NCBI RefSeq assembly: GCF_030532265.1
Contig: NZ_JAUNLM010000008.1
Location: 1-64,000 of the forward strand
Direction: 5' to 3'
Length of the DNA stretch: 64,000 bases
Source of the DNA: Clostridium sp.
Lineage (GTDB): Bacteria; Bacillota; Clostridia; Clostridiales; Clostridiaceae
Shown in pieces: positions 8,908 to 17,374 of this stretch; within the stretch, counting starts at the first letter, position 1; each line of letters starts with the position of its first letter. The notes below the pieces were generated by a model. It searched no databases. It had not been told where the DNA came from and saw only the letters and a list, made by a program, of their open reading frames with translations. A program made the position numbers and the translations under genes.

Positions 8908-10098
8908 ATGAAATTATCACAAAGAGCAAAAGGAATTTCAGCATCAATAACTTTAGAAATTACAGCAAAGGCTAAAGAATTAAAAGAAAGTGGTGTTGAT
9001 GTAATTAGTTTTGGAGTTGGAGAGCCAGATTTTAATACTCCAGAAAATATATTAAAAGCAGCTAATTGTGCTATGATAGAAGGAAAGACTAAATATACAG
9101 AAGTTGCTGGAGTAAAAAATCTTAGAGAAGAGATATGTAAAAAACTAAAAAAAGAAAATAATTTAGATTATAAAATAGATCAAATAATAGTAAGTAATGG
9201 AGCAAAACAATGTTTGGCAAATGCTTTTATGGCGATATTAAATCCAGGAGATGAGGTTATAGTACCAATGCCTTATTGGGTTAGTTATCCAGAACTTATT
9301 AAGCTTTCAGGTGGTGTTCCTGTTTTAGTAAATACTAACGAAAACAATAGTTATAAATATACTGAAAATTGCCTAAAAGAAGTTTTAACAGATAAAACAA
9401 AAGCTTTAATTATAAATAGTCCTAATAATCCAAGTGGTGCTGTTTATTCTAAAGAAGAACTCTTAGAAATTGCAAAATTTGCAGAAGAAAATGATTTGAT
9501 AATAATATCAGATGAAATATATGAGAAGTTAATATATGATGGAGAAAAGCATATAAGTATAGCTTCTCTTTCAGAATATGCGTATGAAAATACAATAGTA
9601 ATAAATGGACTTTCAAAATCATCAGCTATGACTGGATGGAGAGTTGGATATGCTGCTTCAAATAGAGAAGTTATTAAGCATATGGTTAGTATACAAAGTC
9701 ATATGACATCAAACATTAATTCAATAACACAATATGCTTCTATAGAAGCTCTTAAAAATTCTTTAGAATCAGTTGAGGAAATGGTTAAAGAGTTTGATAA
9801 GAGAAGATTATATATGGTTGAGAGATTAAATAAAATAAAAGGAATAGATTATATAATACCAAAAGGTGCGTTTTATATAATGGTAAATGTATCAAGTACT
9901 TATGGAAAAGAAGTTAATGGAGAAAAGATAACTGATTCTATTAGTTTTTCAAGAGAATTGCTTAAAGAGAAGAGTGTTGCAGTAGTTCCTGGAATTGCAT
10001 TTGGACTTGATAAATATATAAGACTTTCATATGCAACTTCAATAGAAAATATTAAAGAAGGATTAGACAGAATAGAAGGTTTTATTAATTCTCTATAA
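8908..10098 (+). CDS. PLP-dependent aminotransferase, aspartate aminotransferase class I
   Basis: Fold-type I aminotransferase of 396 residues, most like bacterial aspartate aminotransferases of subgroup Ib. Seen are ISFGVGEPDFNTPENI near the N-terminus, NSPNNPSGAVYSKEEL near residue 170, the SDEIYEKL segment with the PLP-binding Asp and Tyr, and the Schiff-base lysine K237 in NGLSKSSAMTGWRVGY. The Arg that binds the substrate carboxylate lies in the final YIRLSYATS. The start ATG is preceded by AAAAGGGGAAG. Amino-donor preference cannot be set from sequence alone, so no gene symbol is given. Confidence 0.88.
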   Translation: MKLSQRAKGISASITLEITAKAKELKESGVDVISFGVGEPDFNTPENILKAANCAMIEGKTKYTEVAGVKNLREEICKKLKKENNLDYKIDQIIVSNGAKQCLANAFMAILNPGDEVIVPMPYWVSYPELIKLSGGVPVLVNTNENNSYKYTENCLKEVLTDKTKALIINSPNNPSGAVYSKEELLEIAKFAEENDLIIISDEIYEKLIYDGEKHISIASLSEYAYENTIVINGLSKSSAMTGWRVGYAASNREVIKHMVSIQSHMTSNINSITQYASIEALKNSLESVEEMVKEFDKRRLYMVERLNKIKGIDYIIPKGAFYIMVNVSSTYGKEVNGEKITDSISFSRELLKEKSVAVVPGIAFGLDKYIRLSYATSIENIKEGLDRIEGFINSL

Positions 10099-10106
10099 AT
10101 ATTTGA

Positions 10107-10146
10107 AAATGATTAGCTTTAAAAATTGAAAGCTAATCATTTTTTA
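10107..10146 (+). terminator. Intrinsic terminator after aminotransferase
   Basis: Perfect 14-bp stem AAATGATTAGCTTT / AAAGCTAATCATTT with an 8-nt loop, and the T run continues after the stem. Confidence 0.92.
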
Positions 10147-10221
10147 TAAATTTTATTTTTTAATTAAATAAGTTTAATAAATAGTATATAATATATATAG
10201 AAAAAATATTTGGAGGAACAT

Positions 10222-10860
10222 ATGGTAAAGCTAGGAATATTCGATGTTGATTTTACAATAACAAAAAAAGAAACATTAATGCAATTTTTTAAATATATGA
10301 TACATAAGGATAAGAAAAATATTAAATTTCTTCCAAGAGCAATATTTTCAGGTATTATGTATGGTATAGGAATATATGATGAAAAGAAAGTTAAAGAAAC
10401 TTTTCTTAAATTTATAGATGGTATAGACGAAAAGGAATTATCATATATAGTTAAAGAGTTTTATAGTGACGTACTTAGCAATATATTGTATGAAGATGCT
10501 ATAAAAATGATGAGAGAATTAAAATCAAAAGGTTATAAAATTTATTTAATATCAGCATCACCAGAATTTTATTTAAATGAGTTTTATAGTTTCAAAGAGG
10601 TAGACAAGATTATTGGAACTAAGTTTAAATTTAAAGATGGAAAATTCATAAGAGAGATGGACGGATATAATTGTAAGGGTGAAGAAAAAGTTAGAAGATT
10701 AATGGAAGAATTAAAGAAAGATAATATAGAAGTTGATTTTAAAGAATCATATATGTTTTCTGATTCTTTATCAGATAAACCTCTTTTAGATTTAGTCGGA
10801 CATCCATATCTTATAAATTTTAAGAAAAAGAATAATATAGAAATACTTAAATGGAAATAA
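10222..10860 (+). CDS. HAD-superfamily phosphatase, subfamily IB (SerB/PSPase-like)
   Basis: Haloacid dehalogenase-type hydrolase of 212 residues. The catalytic motif I is IFDVDFTITKKE (DxD Asp residues), motif II is YLISASPEF, and motif III to IV is SYMFSDSLSDKPLLDLVG. The cap insertion after motif I is alpha-helical as in phosphoserine phosphatase and related IB enzymes. The ATG at 10222 is 4 nt after the SD TGGAGGA; an in-frame TTG upstream overlaps the SD and is unlikely. The conserved DFD variant of motif I is kept. The substrate is not known; phosphoserine or a lipid/sugar phosphate is possible. Confidence 0.82.
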   Translation: MVKLGIFDVDFTITKKETLMQFFKYMIHKDKKNIKFLPRAIFSGIMYGIGIYDEKKVKETFLKFIDGIDEKELSYIVKEFYSDVLSNILYEDAIKMMRELKSKGYKIYLISASPEFYLNEFYSFKEVDKIIGTKFKFKDGKFIREMDGYNCKGEEKVRRLMEELKKDNIEVDFKESYMFSDSLSDKPLLDLVGHPYLINFKKKNNIEILKWK

Positions 10861-10866
10861 GAGAAA

Positions 10867-10904
10867 AAAATAAAGCCATGCTAAAAATAGCATGGTTTTA
10901 TTTT
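10867..10904. terminator. Bidirectional terminator between HAD gene and pyrophosphatase gene
   Basis: Long stem with core GCCATGCTA / TAGCATGGT flanked by A runs on the left and T runs on the right, so it can end transcription of both convergent genes. The right arm reaches the stop codon of the reverse-strand gene. Confidence 0.88.
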
Positions 10905-12550
10905 TATGAATTTATTATTGAATTTGTAAGTGGTGGTATTACTTGTTTCTTTCTTGAAAGAACTCCTGGTAAAAATGCCATAGAATCTTTAAGTTCCACT
11001 TTAAATGCTTTTTCAACTATTTCAGGTTGTTTTCCTGCAACAAGTATTTGTGATCCTTCAGTTAATATGTCAGTTAATAATAACATAAGCATATCAAATC
11101 CGCCTTCTTCAGCTTTTTTGCTCATGTATGATAACATATCATCTTTTAAAGGCATAAATCCTTCAATATCCATTGTATTAACTTGAGCTACACCAATTTT
11201 AGTATCTCCAATAGTAAATGGTTTGAAGTCTTGGTTGAATATTTGTTCAACTGTTTTACCTTGTAGTGAAGTACCGGCTTTAAACATTTCTTTTGCAAAT
11301 TCTTCTAAATTTATTCCTGCTATTTCAGCAAGTTTATTACAAATATATTTATCTTGTTCTGTGCAAGTTGGGCTTCTGAATAATAATGTATCAGAAATTA
11401 TAGCACCACATAATAATCCAGCAATTTCTCTTGATGGTCTTATTCCATTTTCAAAATAACATTTAGCAACTATAGAAGATGTACTTCCTATAGGCTCGTT
11501 TCTGAAGAATATAGGGTTACTTGTTTGGATATCAGCAACTCTATGGTGGTCTATTATTTCAAGAACATCTGCTTCTTCAAGACCAGGTACTGATTGACCT
11601 CTTTCGTTATGGTCAACTTGAATAACCTTTTTCTTGAAGTTTGAGATTAAGTGGTATCTTGAAATAGTACCAATAACTTTTCCTTCAGAATCAACTACAG
11701 GATAGCTTCTATATCTAGTTTCAAGCATTGTTTCTTTAACATCTTCAACTAAATCATCAGTAGAGAAGGATACGATATCATCTTTAACCATAACGTATCT
11801 TACTGGGATACTTTGAATTATAAGTCTTGAAGCTGTAAATGAATCATGTGGAGTAGAAATAACTGTTATTCCAGCTTCTTTAGCTTTAGCTAAAAGTTCA
11901 TCACTTAATGAACTTGATCCTATTAAAATCATTAAAGAAACTTTTTCGTTAATTACTTCTTCATGAATTTCAGGTCTATCGCCAACAATTACTATATCAC
12001 CTTCATCTACATGTTCTTTCATTGAATTTGGTTGCATAGCAGCAACGCAGATTTTACCTGGAAATACTTTAACATTTTCATTTATGTATAAAGCTTTTGC
12101 AGATAAAGTATCAATTATATTATCAATACTTGTCTCGCTCTTGCTTAATATTTTGTTATCCCATATGTCCATGTAAGAAGATGTAAGGTTTGAAATTGAT
12201 AATAAACCTATAAGGTGGTCTTTATGGTCACCTACAGGAATAGATTTAATATTTTTATCTCTCATTATATTCCAAGCCATTTTTAAAGATATATCAGGTG
12301 ATATAGGGCTGATATTATCTATTTTTAAATCTTCAACTTTTAATTTAACTGTCTCTAAAAATTCAGGTGCTTCAACATTAAAATAGTCTAAAATAAATTG
12401 AGTTTCTCTACTAACATTTCCAAGTCTTACAGGAATAGCTGGAATATTACCAGTTTTATTTTTAAGCTCTGCGTAAGAGATGGCAGCACATATTGAATCT
12501 GAATCTGGATTTTTGTGTCCAGTAACATATACTACGTTCTTCAAAGACAT
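10904..12550 (-). CDS. ppaC: CBS/DRTGG-regulated manganese-dependent inorganic pyrophosphatase
   Basis: Family II inorganic pyrophosphatase of 548 residues with a regulatory insert. Order: DHH catalytic domain start (GHKNPDSDSICAA, residues 10-22), first CBS domain (about 70-130), DRTGG domain (about 190-250), second CBS domain (about 250-305), DHH continuation with EIIDHHR, then DHHA2 C-terminal domain ending LPGVLSRKKQVIPPL. Enzymes of this architecture are inhibited by AMP/ADP and activated by diadenosine tetraphosphate; the C. perfringens enzyme is the structural example. AGGAGG is only 2 nt from the ATG at 12550 but 8 nt from a TTG two codons further (12544), which may be the real start. 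Confidence 0.93.
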   Translation of the reverse strand: MSLKNVVYVTGHKNPDSDSICAAISYAELKNKTGNIPAIPVRLGNVSRETQFILDYFNVEAPEFLETVKLKVEDLKIDNISPISPDISLKMAWNIMRDKNIKSIPVGDHKDHLIGLLSISNLTSSYMDIWDNKILSKSETSIDNIIDTLSAKALYINENVKVFPGKICVAAMQPNSMKEHVDEGDIVIVGDRPEIHEEVINEKVSLMILIGSSSLSDELLAKAKEAGITVISTPHDSFTASRLIIQSIPVRYVMVKDDIVSFSTDDLVEDVKETMLETRYRSYPVVDSEGKVIGTISRYHLISNFKKKVIQVDHNERGQSVPGLEEADVLEIIDHHRVADIQTSNPIFFRNEPIGSTSSIVAKCYFENGIRPSREIAGLLCGAIISDTLLFRSPTCTEQDKYICNKLAEIAGINLEEFAKEMFKAGTSLQGKTVEQIFNQDFKPFTIGDTKIGVAQVNTMDIEGFMPLKDDMLSYMSKKAEEGGFDMLMLLLTDILTEGSQILVAGKQPEIVEKAFKVELKDSMAFLPGVLSRKKQVIPPLTNSIINS

Positions 12551-12697
12551 TACCTCCTTTATCTTATGAATTTACAGTATAATTGTACGACCTAAATAAC
12601 AAAAAGTAAAGCAGTAACTTTAATTAAAACTTTTCATAAGTTAATAAATTTTAAATATATATATATAAGAATGCTTAAATAAGGAGGAATTCTTAAG

Positions 12698-15253
12698 GTG
12701 ATACAGGAACAAAATATAATTCCAGGGCTTACAACAAAAGAAGCAGAGAAGCGAATTAAAAACTTTGGATTAAATGAATTAGAACAAAAAGGTAAATCAT
12801 CTCCTATAAAAATATTATTATCTCAATTTAATGATTTTATGGTTTGGGTTCTTATAGGTGCAACTATTATATCAGGTTTTATGGGAGATACGGCAGATGC
12901 AATAACAATACTTATTATAGTTATAGTTAATGCATTACTTGGATTTTTTCAAGAATTTAAAACTGAAAAATCCTTAGAAGCTTTAAAAGATATGGCGGCA
13001 CCTACTTGTAAAGTTTATAGAGATGGAAGAATAAAGGTTATTAATTCTAAATATTTAACAATAGGTGACATAGTTATATTAGAATCTGGTGATAGAATAC
13101 CAGCAGATGGAGAATTTTTAGAAGCTTCTGGAATAGTAGTTGATGAATCTTTGTTAACAGGAGAATCAGTAGGAATTAATAAAGATTGTAACAAAGGAAA
13201 TAATTTAGGATTTATGGGAACAAATGTTTTAAAAGGAAAAGGACTTTTTAAGGTAGTAGAAATTGGAATGAAGACAGAGATGGGTAAAATAGCAAATCTG
13301 CTACAAAATATAGAAGAAGATAAATCACCTCTTAAAGAAAAGCTAGATTCGCTAGGTAAAATATTAGTAGTTATTTGTTTAGCTATATGTATAATAGTTA
13401 CTGTACTTGGAATTATAAGAGGAAATGAAGTTAGAGAAATGTTCTTACTTGGAGTTTCATTAGCTGTAGCTGCAATACCAGAAGGACTTGCAGCAATAGT
13501 TACTGTTGCTTTAGCACTTGGTGTATCTAAAATGCTTAAAAGAAATGCCCTTGTTAGAAAACTACCAGCTGTTGAAACATTAGGTTGTACGTCTGTAATA
13601 TGTTCTGATAAAACAGGAACTCTTACTCAAAATAAAATGACAGTAAAAGAAGTATATTTAAATGGAAAAATAATCGAATTAGAAAAAGAAGATATAAATA
13701 ATGTTAGAGGTATATTAAAGTTAAAATCTGCATTAGTACATTGTAACGATTGTCAGATTGATAAAAAGAGTAAAAAAATAGATAGAGCATTATTTGGAGA
13801 TCCAACAGAAACAGCATTAGTTAGAATGTTCTTTAAAAATGTAGATGATTTAAAAAATTTTACTAAGGATGTAAAAAGAGTGTTTGATATTCCCTTTGAT
13901 TCAACTAGAAAAATGATGTCTGTAATAGTTGAGGAAAATGGAAAAGAAATATGTTATGTAAAAGGTGCTCCAGAGAGAATATTAGAAAAGAGTAATTATA
14001 TATATGAAGATGGAATAGTAAAACCACTTACTTATCAAAGAAAGAAGATGATTACTAATTCAATTGAAGCTATGTCTTCTAGAGCTTTAAGATGTATTGC
14101 AGCAGCTTATAAAGCTGATAATTTAATGAAAAGTGAAAAACTTGAAAGTGATTTAATCTTTATAGGACTTGCTGGAAGCATAGATCCCCCAAGAAGTGAA
14201 GCAAGAGATGCTGTATTAAAATGTAAGCTTGCAGGAATAAAACCAGTAATGATTACAGGTGACCATCAAAAAACAGCTTTTGCTATAGCAAAATCTTTAA
14301 ACATATGCAAAAATGAAAGTCAAGTGTTAACTGGAGAGGATTTAGAAAAAATGACTGATAGAGAGCTCTACAGCAAAATAGATTCAGTTAGAGTATTTGC
14401 AAGAGTATCTCCAAGTCATAAGCTTAGAATAGTTAAGGCATTTAAATCGAAAGGAAATATTGTTGCAATGACAGGTGATGGGGTAAATGATGCTCCAGCC
14501 ATAAAAGAAGCTGATATTGGTATTTCTATGGGACTTTCAGGAACTGATGTTACTAAAGAGGCTTCATCAATGATACTTATGGATGATAATTTTAGTACTA
14601 TAGTTGCTGCTGTTGAAGAAGGACGAAATATATATGATAATATTAGAAAATTTATAAGATATCTTTTATCATGTAATTTAGGTGAAGTTTTAACAATGTT
14701 TTTAGCAACAATATTTATGTTGCCAAATCCTCTTACGCCAATTCAAATTTTATTTGTAAATTTAGCGACTGATGGACTTCCAGCTATTGCGCTTGGTGTA
14801 GATCCAGCAGATAGTGATATAATGAGACAACAGCCTAGGGAAAAGAAAGAGAGTGTATTTGCAAGAGGACTTACAGAAAAGATAATTATAAGAGGAACCC
14901 TTATAGGTGTTTGTACACTTTTAGCTTTTATGATTGGAAGATTTTATAGAATGGATCTTGAAACTTGTAGAACAATAGCACTTTCAACTTTGATAATGTC
15001 ACAGTTATTTCATGTATTTGAGTGTAGATCAGAGAGACATTCAATATTTGAGATAAAATTATTTACAAATCCATATTTAGTTGGAGCGGTTTTAGTATCA
15101 GTAATAATGTTACTTTCAATTTTATATGTACCATTTTTAAGCTCTATATTCCATACAGTACCACTTATGCTTAATCATTGGATGATAGTATTATTATTCT
15201 CTGGAGTAATAGCATTTATAAATAGTGTTTATTTATATATAAAATCAAAATAA
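12698..15253 (+). CDS. Cation-transporting P-type ATPase, Ca2+ (type II) subfamily
   Basis: Membrane pump of 851 residues related to SERCA/PMCA calcium ATPases. The cation ATPase N-terminal domain is at residues 5-70. The transport helix motif AIPEGLAAIVTVAL is followed by the phosphorylated Asp in CSDKTGTLTQNK near residue 304. KGAPERIL marks the nucleotide-binding domain, MITGDHQKTA and MTGDGVNDAPAIKEADIGIS the hinge and P domain. Six C-terminal helices include NLATDGLPAIALGVDP, the region carrying calcium-coordinating Asn and Asp. It starts with GTG 10 nt after AAGGAGG. Calcium export is likely; Mn or another divalent ion cannot be excluded. Confidence 0.9.
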   Translation: MIQEQNIIPGLTTKEAEKRIKNFGLNELEQKGKSSPIKILLSQFNDFMVWVLIGATIISGFMGDTADAITILIIVIVNALLGFFQEFKTEKSLEALKDMAAPTCKVYRDGRIKVINSKYLTIGDIVILESGDRIPADGEFLEASGIVVDESLLTGESVGINKDCNKGNNLGFMGTNVLKGKGLFKVVEIGMKTEMGKIANLLQNIEEDKSPLKEKLDSLGKILVVICLAICIIVTVLGIIRGNEVREMFLLGVSLAVAAIPEGLAAIVTVALALGVSKMLKRNALVRKLPAVETLGCTSVICSDKTGTLTQNKMTVKEVYLNGKIIELEKEDINNVRGILKLKSALVHCNDCQIDKKSKKIDRALFGDPTETALVRMFFKNVDDLKNFTKDVKRVFDIPFDSTRKMMSVIVEENGKEICYVKGAPERILEKSNYIYEDGIVKPLTYQRKKMITNSIEAMSSRALRCIAAAYKADNLMKSEKLESDLIFIGLAGSIDPPRSEARDAVLKCKLAGIKPVMITGDHQKTAFAIAKSLNICKNESQVLTGEDLEKMTDRELYSKIDSVRVFARVSPSHKLRIVKAFKSKGNIVAMTGDGVNDAPAIKEADIGISMGLSGTDVTKEASSMILMDDNFSTIVAAVEEGRNIYDNIRKFIRYLLSCNLGEVLTMFLATIFMLPNPLTPIQILFVNLATDGLPAIALGVDPADSDIMRQQPREKKESVFARGLTEKIIIRGTLIGVCTLLAFMIGRFYRMDLETCRTIALSTLIMSQLFHVFECRSERHSIFEIKLFTNPYLVGAVLVSVIMLLSILYVPFLSSIFHTVPLMLNHWMIVLLFSGVIAFINSVYLYIKSK

Positions 15254-15345
15254 TTAAAATTATAAAATTAAATTTAAGAGTATTTTTTAGAAAAATTATT
15301 TATTTTAAATTTATTTTATAAGATAATTATTAAGAGGTGATATTT

Positions 15346-15636
15346 ATGATTAAACATATAGTTATGTGGAACTTAAAAGAAGAAAATAGAATGAAAAATG
15401 CAAAGAAGTTAAAAGTATTATTAGAAGATTTAAAAAAAGATATAAAAGAAATAAACGAAATTGAAGTCGGAATAAATTTGAATAATAGTAATGCTAGTAT
15501 GGATGTAATTTTATATTCAGTATTTAACAATTTAGATGATTTAGATATTTATCAAAATCATCCAAAGCATTTAAAGGTTAAAGAATTCGTTAAAGAAATT
15601 GCAACAGATAGAAAAGTTGTAGATTATGAAATATAA
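15346..15636 (+). CDS. Dabb (stress-responsive alpha/beta barrel) domain protein
   Basis: Small ferredoxin-like dimeric barrel protein of 96 residues. It opens with MIKHIVMWNLKEENR, the common Dabb start, and ends with HPKHLKVKEFVKEIATDRKVVDYE, which carries the conserved His-Pro and the terminal strand. The ATG at 15346 is 6 nt after AGAGGTG; an in-frame GTG inside the SD is not used. It is a single gene between the P-type ATPase and a strong bidirectional terminator. Members of the family serve various roles from plant stress to polyketide cyclisation, so the function here is unknown. Confidence 0.85.
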   Translation: MIKHIVMWNLKEENRMKNAKKLKVLLEDLKKDIKEINEIEVGINLNNSNASMDVILYSVFNNLDDLDIYQNHPKHLKVKEFVKEIATDRKVVDYEI

Positions 15637-15672
15637 ATAATAAAAGCTACGTTTATACGTAGCTTTTATTAT
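15637..15672. terminator. Bidirectional terminator between Dabb gene and reverse-strand gene
   Basis: Perfect 15-bp inverted repeat with core AAAGCTACG / CGTAGCTTT and a 6-nt loop TTTATA, flanked by A-rich and T-rich arms. It contains the stop codon of the reverse gene. Confidence 0.9.
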
Positions 15673-16082
15673 CTTTGTCTCATTCTTGAAGCTGTTTGTC
15701 TAGCTTTTTTTATTTGAGAATGATCTATTGGTATTAAATCTTTCTTTGTAGTTAGATTTAAGATATTTTGAACTTGAAGAATTTCTGAGTCTTTCTTTCC
15801 TTTAACGCCTTTAAGTCCCATAATCATTACTTTATGACCTTTATTTAATTGAATAAAGTCTGGTTCTTTAAACCATCTACTTTTCTTATATCTACATTTA
15901 ATAGCAGCTCTACCTACTTCAGGTTTGATTATCATATCAACAATTAATTTATGAAAAATAATATAATTTTTCTTTTCAGTTTTAACTGAAATTACAGTAC
16001 CAGAAGCACTTGTTATTCTATCTCCATATTTTTCAAAGTAAGAGTCTCTAAAATATTTATCAAATTTATCTCTTAATCCCAT
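15669..16082 (-). CDS. Conserved hypothetical protein, basic, 137 residues
   Basis: I do not recognise this protein. It is rich in Lys and Arg (tail KKARQTASRMRQR), soluble, with alternating beta-strand-like segments (GTVISVKTEKKNYIIF, HKVMIMGLKGV) that suggest a small beta-barrel followed by a basic tail; nucleic-acid contact is possible but unproven. The ATG at 16082 is 9 nt from the SD GGAG; a TTG two codons upstream is 3 nt from it and was not chosen. It has no signal peptide or membrane segment. It is convergent with the Dabb gene and shares its terminator. Confidence 0.7.
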   Translation of the reverse strand: MGLRDKFDKYFRDSYFEKYGDRITSASGTVISVKTEKKNYIIFHKLIVDMIIKPEVGRAAIKCRYKKSRWFKEPDFIQLNKGHKVMIMGLKGVKGKKDSEILQVQNILNLTTKKDLIPIDHSQIKKARQTASRMRQR

Positions 16083-16402
16083 AAACAAATTCTCCTTTTT
16101 AAATATAAGTCCGTGTCAATTGGATAAATCCATTATAACAAGTAGTATTATAACATAAATGAAAAATTAATAAAATAAAAAGTTAGTATAAGAAAATACC
16201 GTAAATATAAATATGTTTAATTAAAAATAAAGCTATTTATATTTTATTAAATTAACTTCTAGAAGTTAATTTAATAACTTTTAGTCATATTAATGACATA
16301 AAAATATAGTATAATTAAATTGGTTTTAATTAATAATTAAAAGATTATTATGAATTTTAATGTATAATATATTTGTTATTAAGAAATGGGGATGGTTAAA
16401 TA
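16083..16402. other. Intergenic region of 320 bp between divergent genes
   Basis: No open frame of note. It holds the upstream regions of two divergent genes, is very AT-rich, and carries a 34-bp perfect palindrome (16244-16277), followed by a small inverted repeat GTCAT-N4-ATGAC. TATAAT-like hexamers occur before the DUF4003-like gene. Nothing looks like an RNA gene. Confidence 0.8.
16244..16277. repeat. 34-bp perfect palindrome
   Basis: Each 17-base half mirrors the other exactly around the centre TCTAGA at 16258-16263, with no loop. The left half ends TTAACTTCT and the right half begins AGAAGTTAA. It has no following T run, so it is not an intrinsic terminator. The position about 130 bp upstream of the DUF4003-like gene suits an operator or a cruciform-forming site. 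Confidence 0.85.
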
Positions 16403-17371
16403 ATGAATAATATTTTATACTCTATTACAAATAAGGTTATTGAAAATTATAAATTAGTAAAGCATAAATTAAGATTTGATGGAGAATATATAAATCATTT
16501 TGCATCATTAATATTTGCAGAGGATTATAATATTGATATAGATAAAATAAAAGAAATAAGAAAGTATATAAAAACAAATACAAATAAAATGTCAAGCTTT
16601 AGAGGAGATATGTTATATATGATATCAATACTCATAAGTAAAGAGGAAAATTATAAAGAGTTTTCAGACAAAGTAATAAATATAAATGATGTATTAGAAG
16701 AAAATGATTTTAAAGAAAATGATTTTTTAGTATTAGCAGCTTATACAATAGCAAAACATATAGAATTTAATAACATCGATAGCACAATAAAAGATATGAA
16801 AATAATTTATAATTCTTTAAAAGAAAATTATAAAGGATTTACTGATGAGGAAGATTATTTAGTGTGTGCTCTTCTTGCAATAAAAAATAATAAAAATAAA
16901 GGTGAAGCTAAAAACATTCATGAATATATAGATAGTATGTTCAAACATCTTTTAGATTTAGAACACTATTCTAAAAATGATCTTCAAGGAATTGCAAGTA
17001 GTATAGTTTTAAATGATAAAGCCTCAGCACCCTATGAAATTAAAGCATTAATAAATGCATTTAATAAAAATAATATGAAAATTAGTGATGAAGTACTACC
17101 TTTAATTGGAATTATTGAAAGGGAAGAAAATATAAATAGTTATTTAGAAAAAATAAATGAAGTAAACCAGTATTTATGTGATGAAGATGGGGAATATGCT
17201 TTTTATATGGATAAAACATTTAGAACTTTAATTTCTATAGTTATAGTAGAGTTTTATGAGTTATTTAAAAATTCAACGAAAAATGAATTTTTAAATGAAT
17301 TAATATGTTTTTCAGTATATTCATTTCTTGTTAGTAAAAAACAAGGGATTTTTGAGGAGGTTTTAGCCTAG
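16403..17371 (+). CDS. DUF4003-like helical protein upstream of dinB
   Basis: Soluble, nearly all-helical protein of 322 residues that resembles the DUF4003 family. Visible are FDGEYINHFASLIFAEDYNID near the N-terminus, KMSSFRGDMLYMISILISKEENY near residue 55-78, and FLVLAAYTIAKH followed by repeated Asn/Lys-rich helices. No membrane segment or catalytic motif is seen. GGGGATGG precedes the ATG. The stop is 3 bp before dinB, so the two are cotranscribed, but a link to DNA repair is only positional. Function unknown. Confidence 0.75.
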   Translation: MNNILYSITNKVIENYKLVKHKLRFDGEYINHFASLIFAEDYNIDIDKIKEIRKYIKTNTNKMSSFRGDMLYMISILISKEENYKEFSDKVININDVLEENDFKENDFLVLAAYTIAKHIEFNNIDSTIKDMKIIYNSLKENYKGFTDEEDYLVCALLAIKNNKNKGEAKNIHEYIDSMFKHLLDLEHYSKNDLQGIASSIVLNDKASAPYEIKALINAFNKNNMKISDEVLPLIGIIEREENINSYLEKINEVNQYLCDEDGEYAFYMDKTFRTLISIVIVEFYELFKNSTKNEFLNELICFSVYSFLVSKKQGIFEEVLA

Positions 17372-17374
17372 TAA

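Noticed and set aside
10851..11186. Forward open frame opposite the pyrophosphatase gene
   Set aside because: It begins inside a terminator and reads the antisense of conserved DHHA2 codons.
16244..16277. Reading the 34-bp palindrome as a LexA/SOS box for dinB
   Set aside because: It lacks the GAAC-N4-GTTC core and is much longer than an SOS box.
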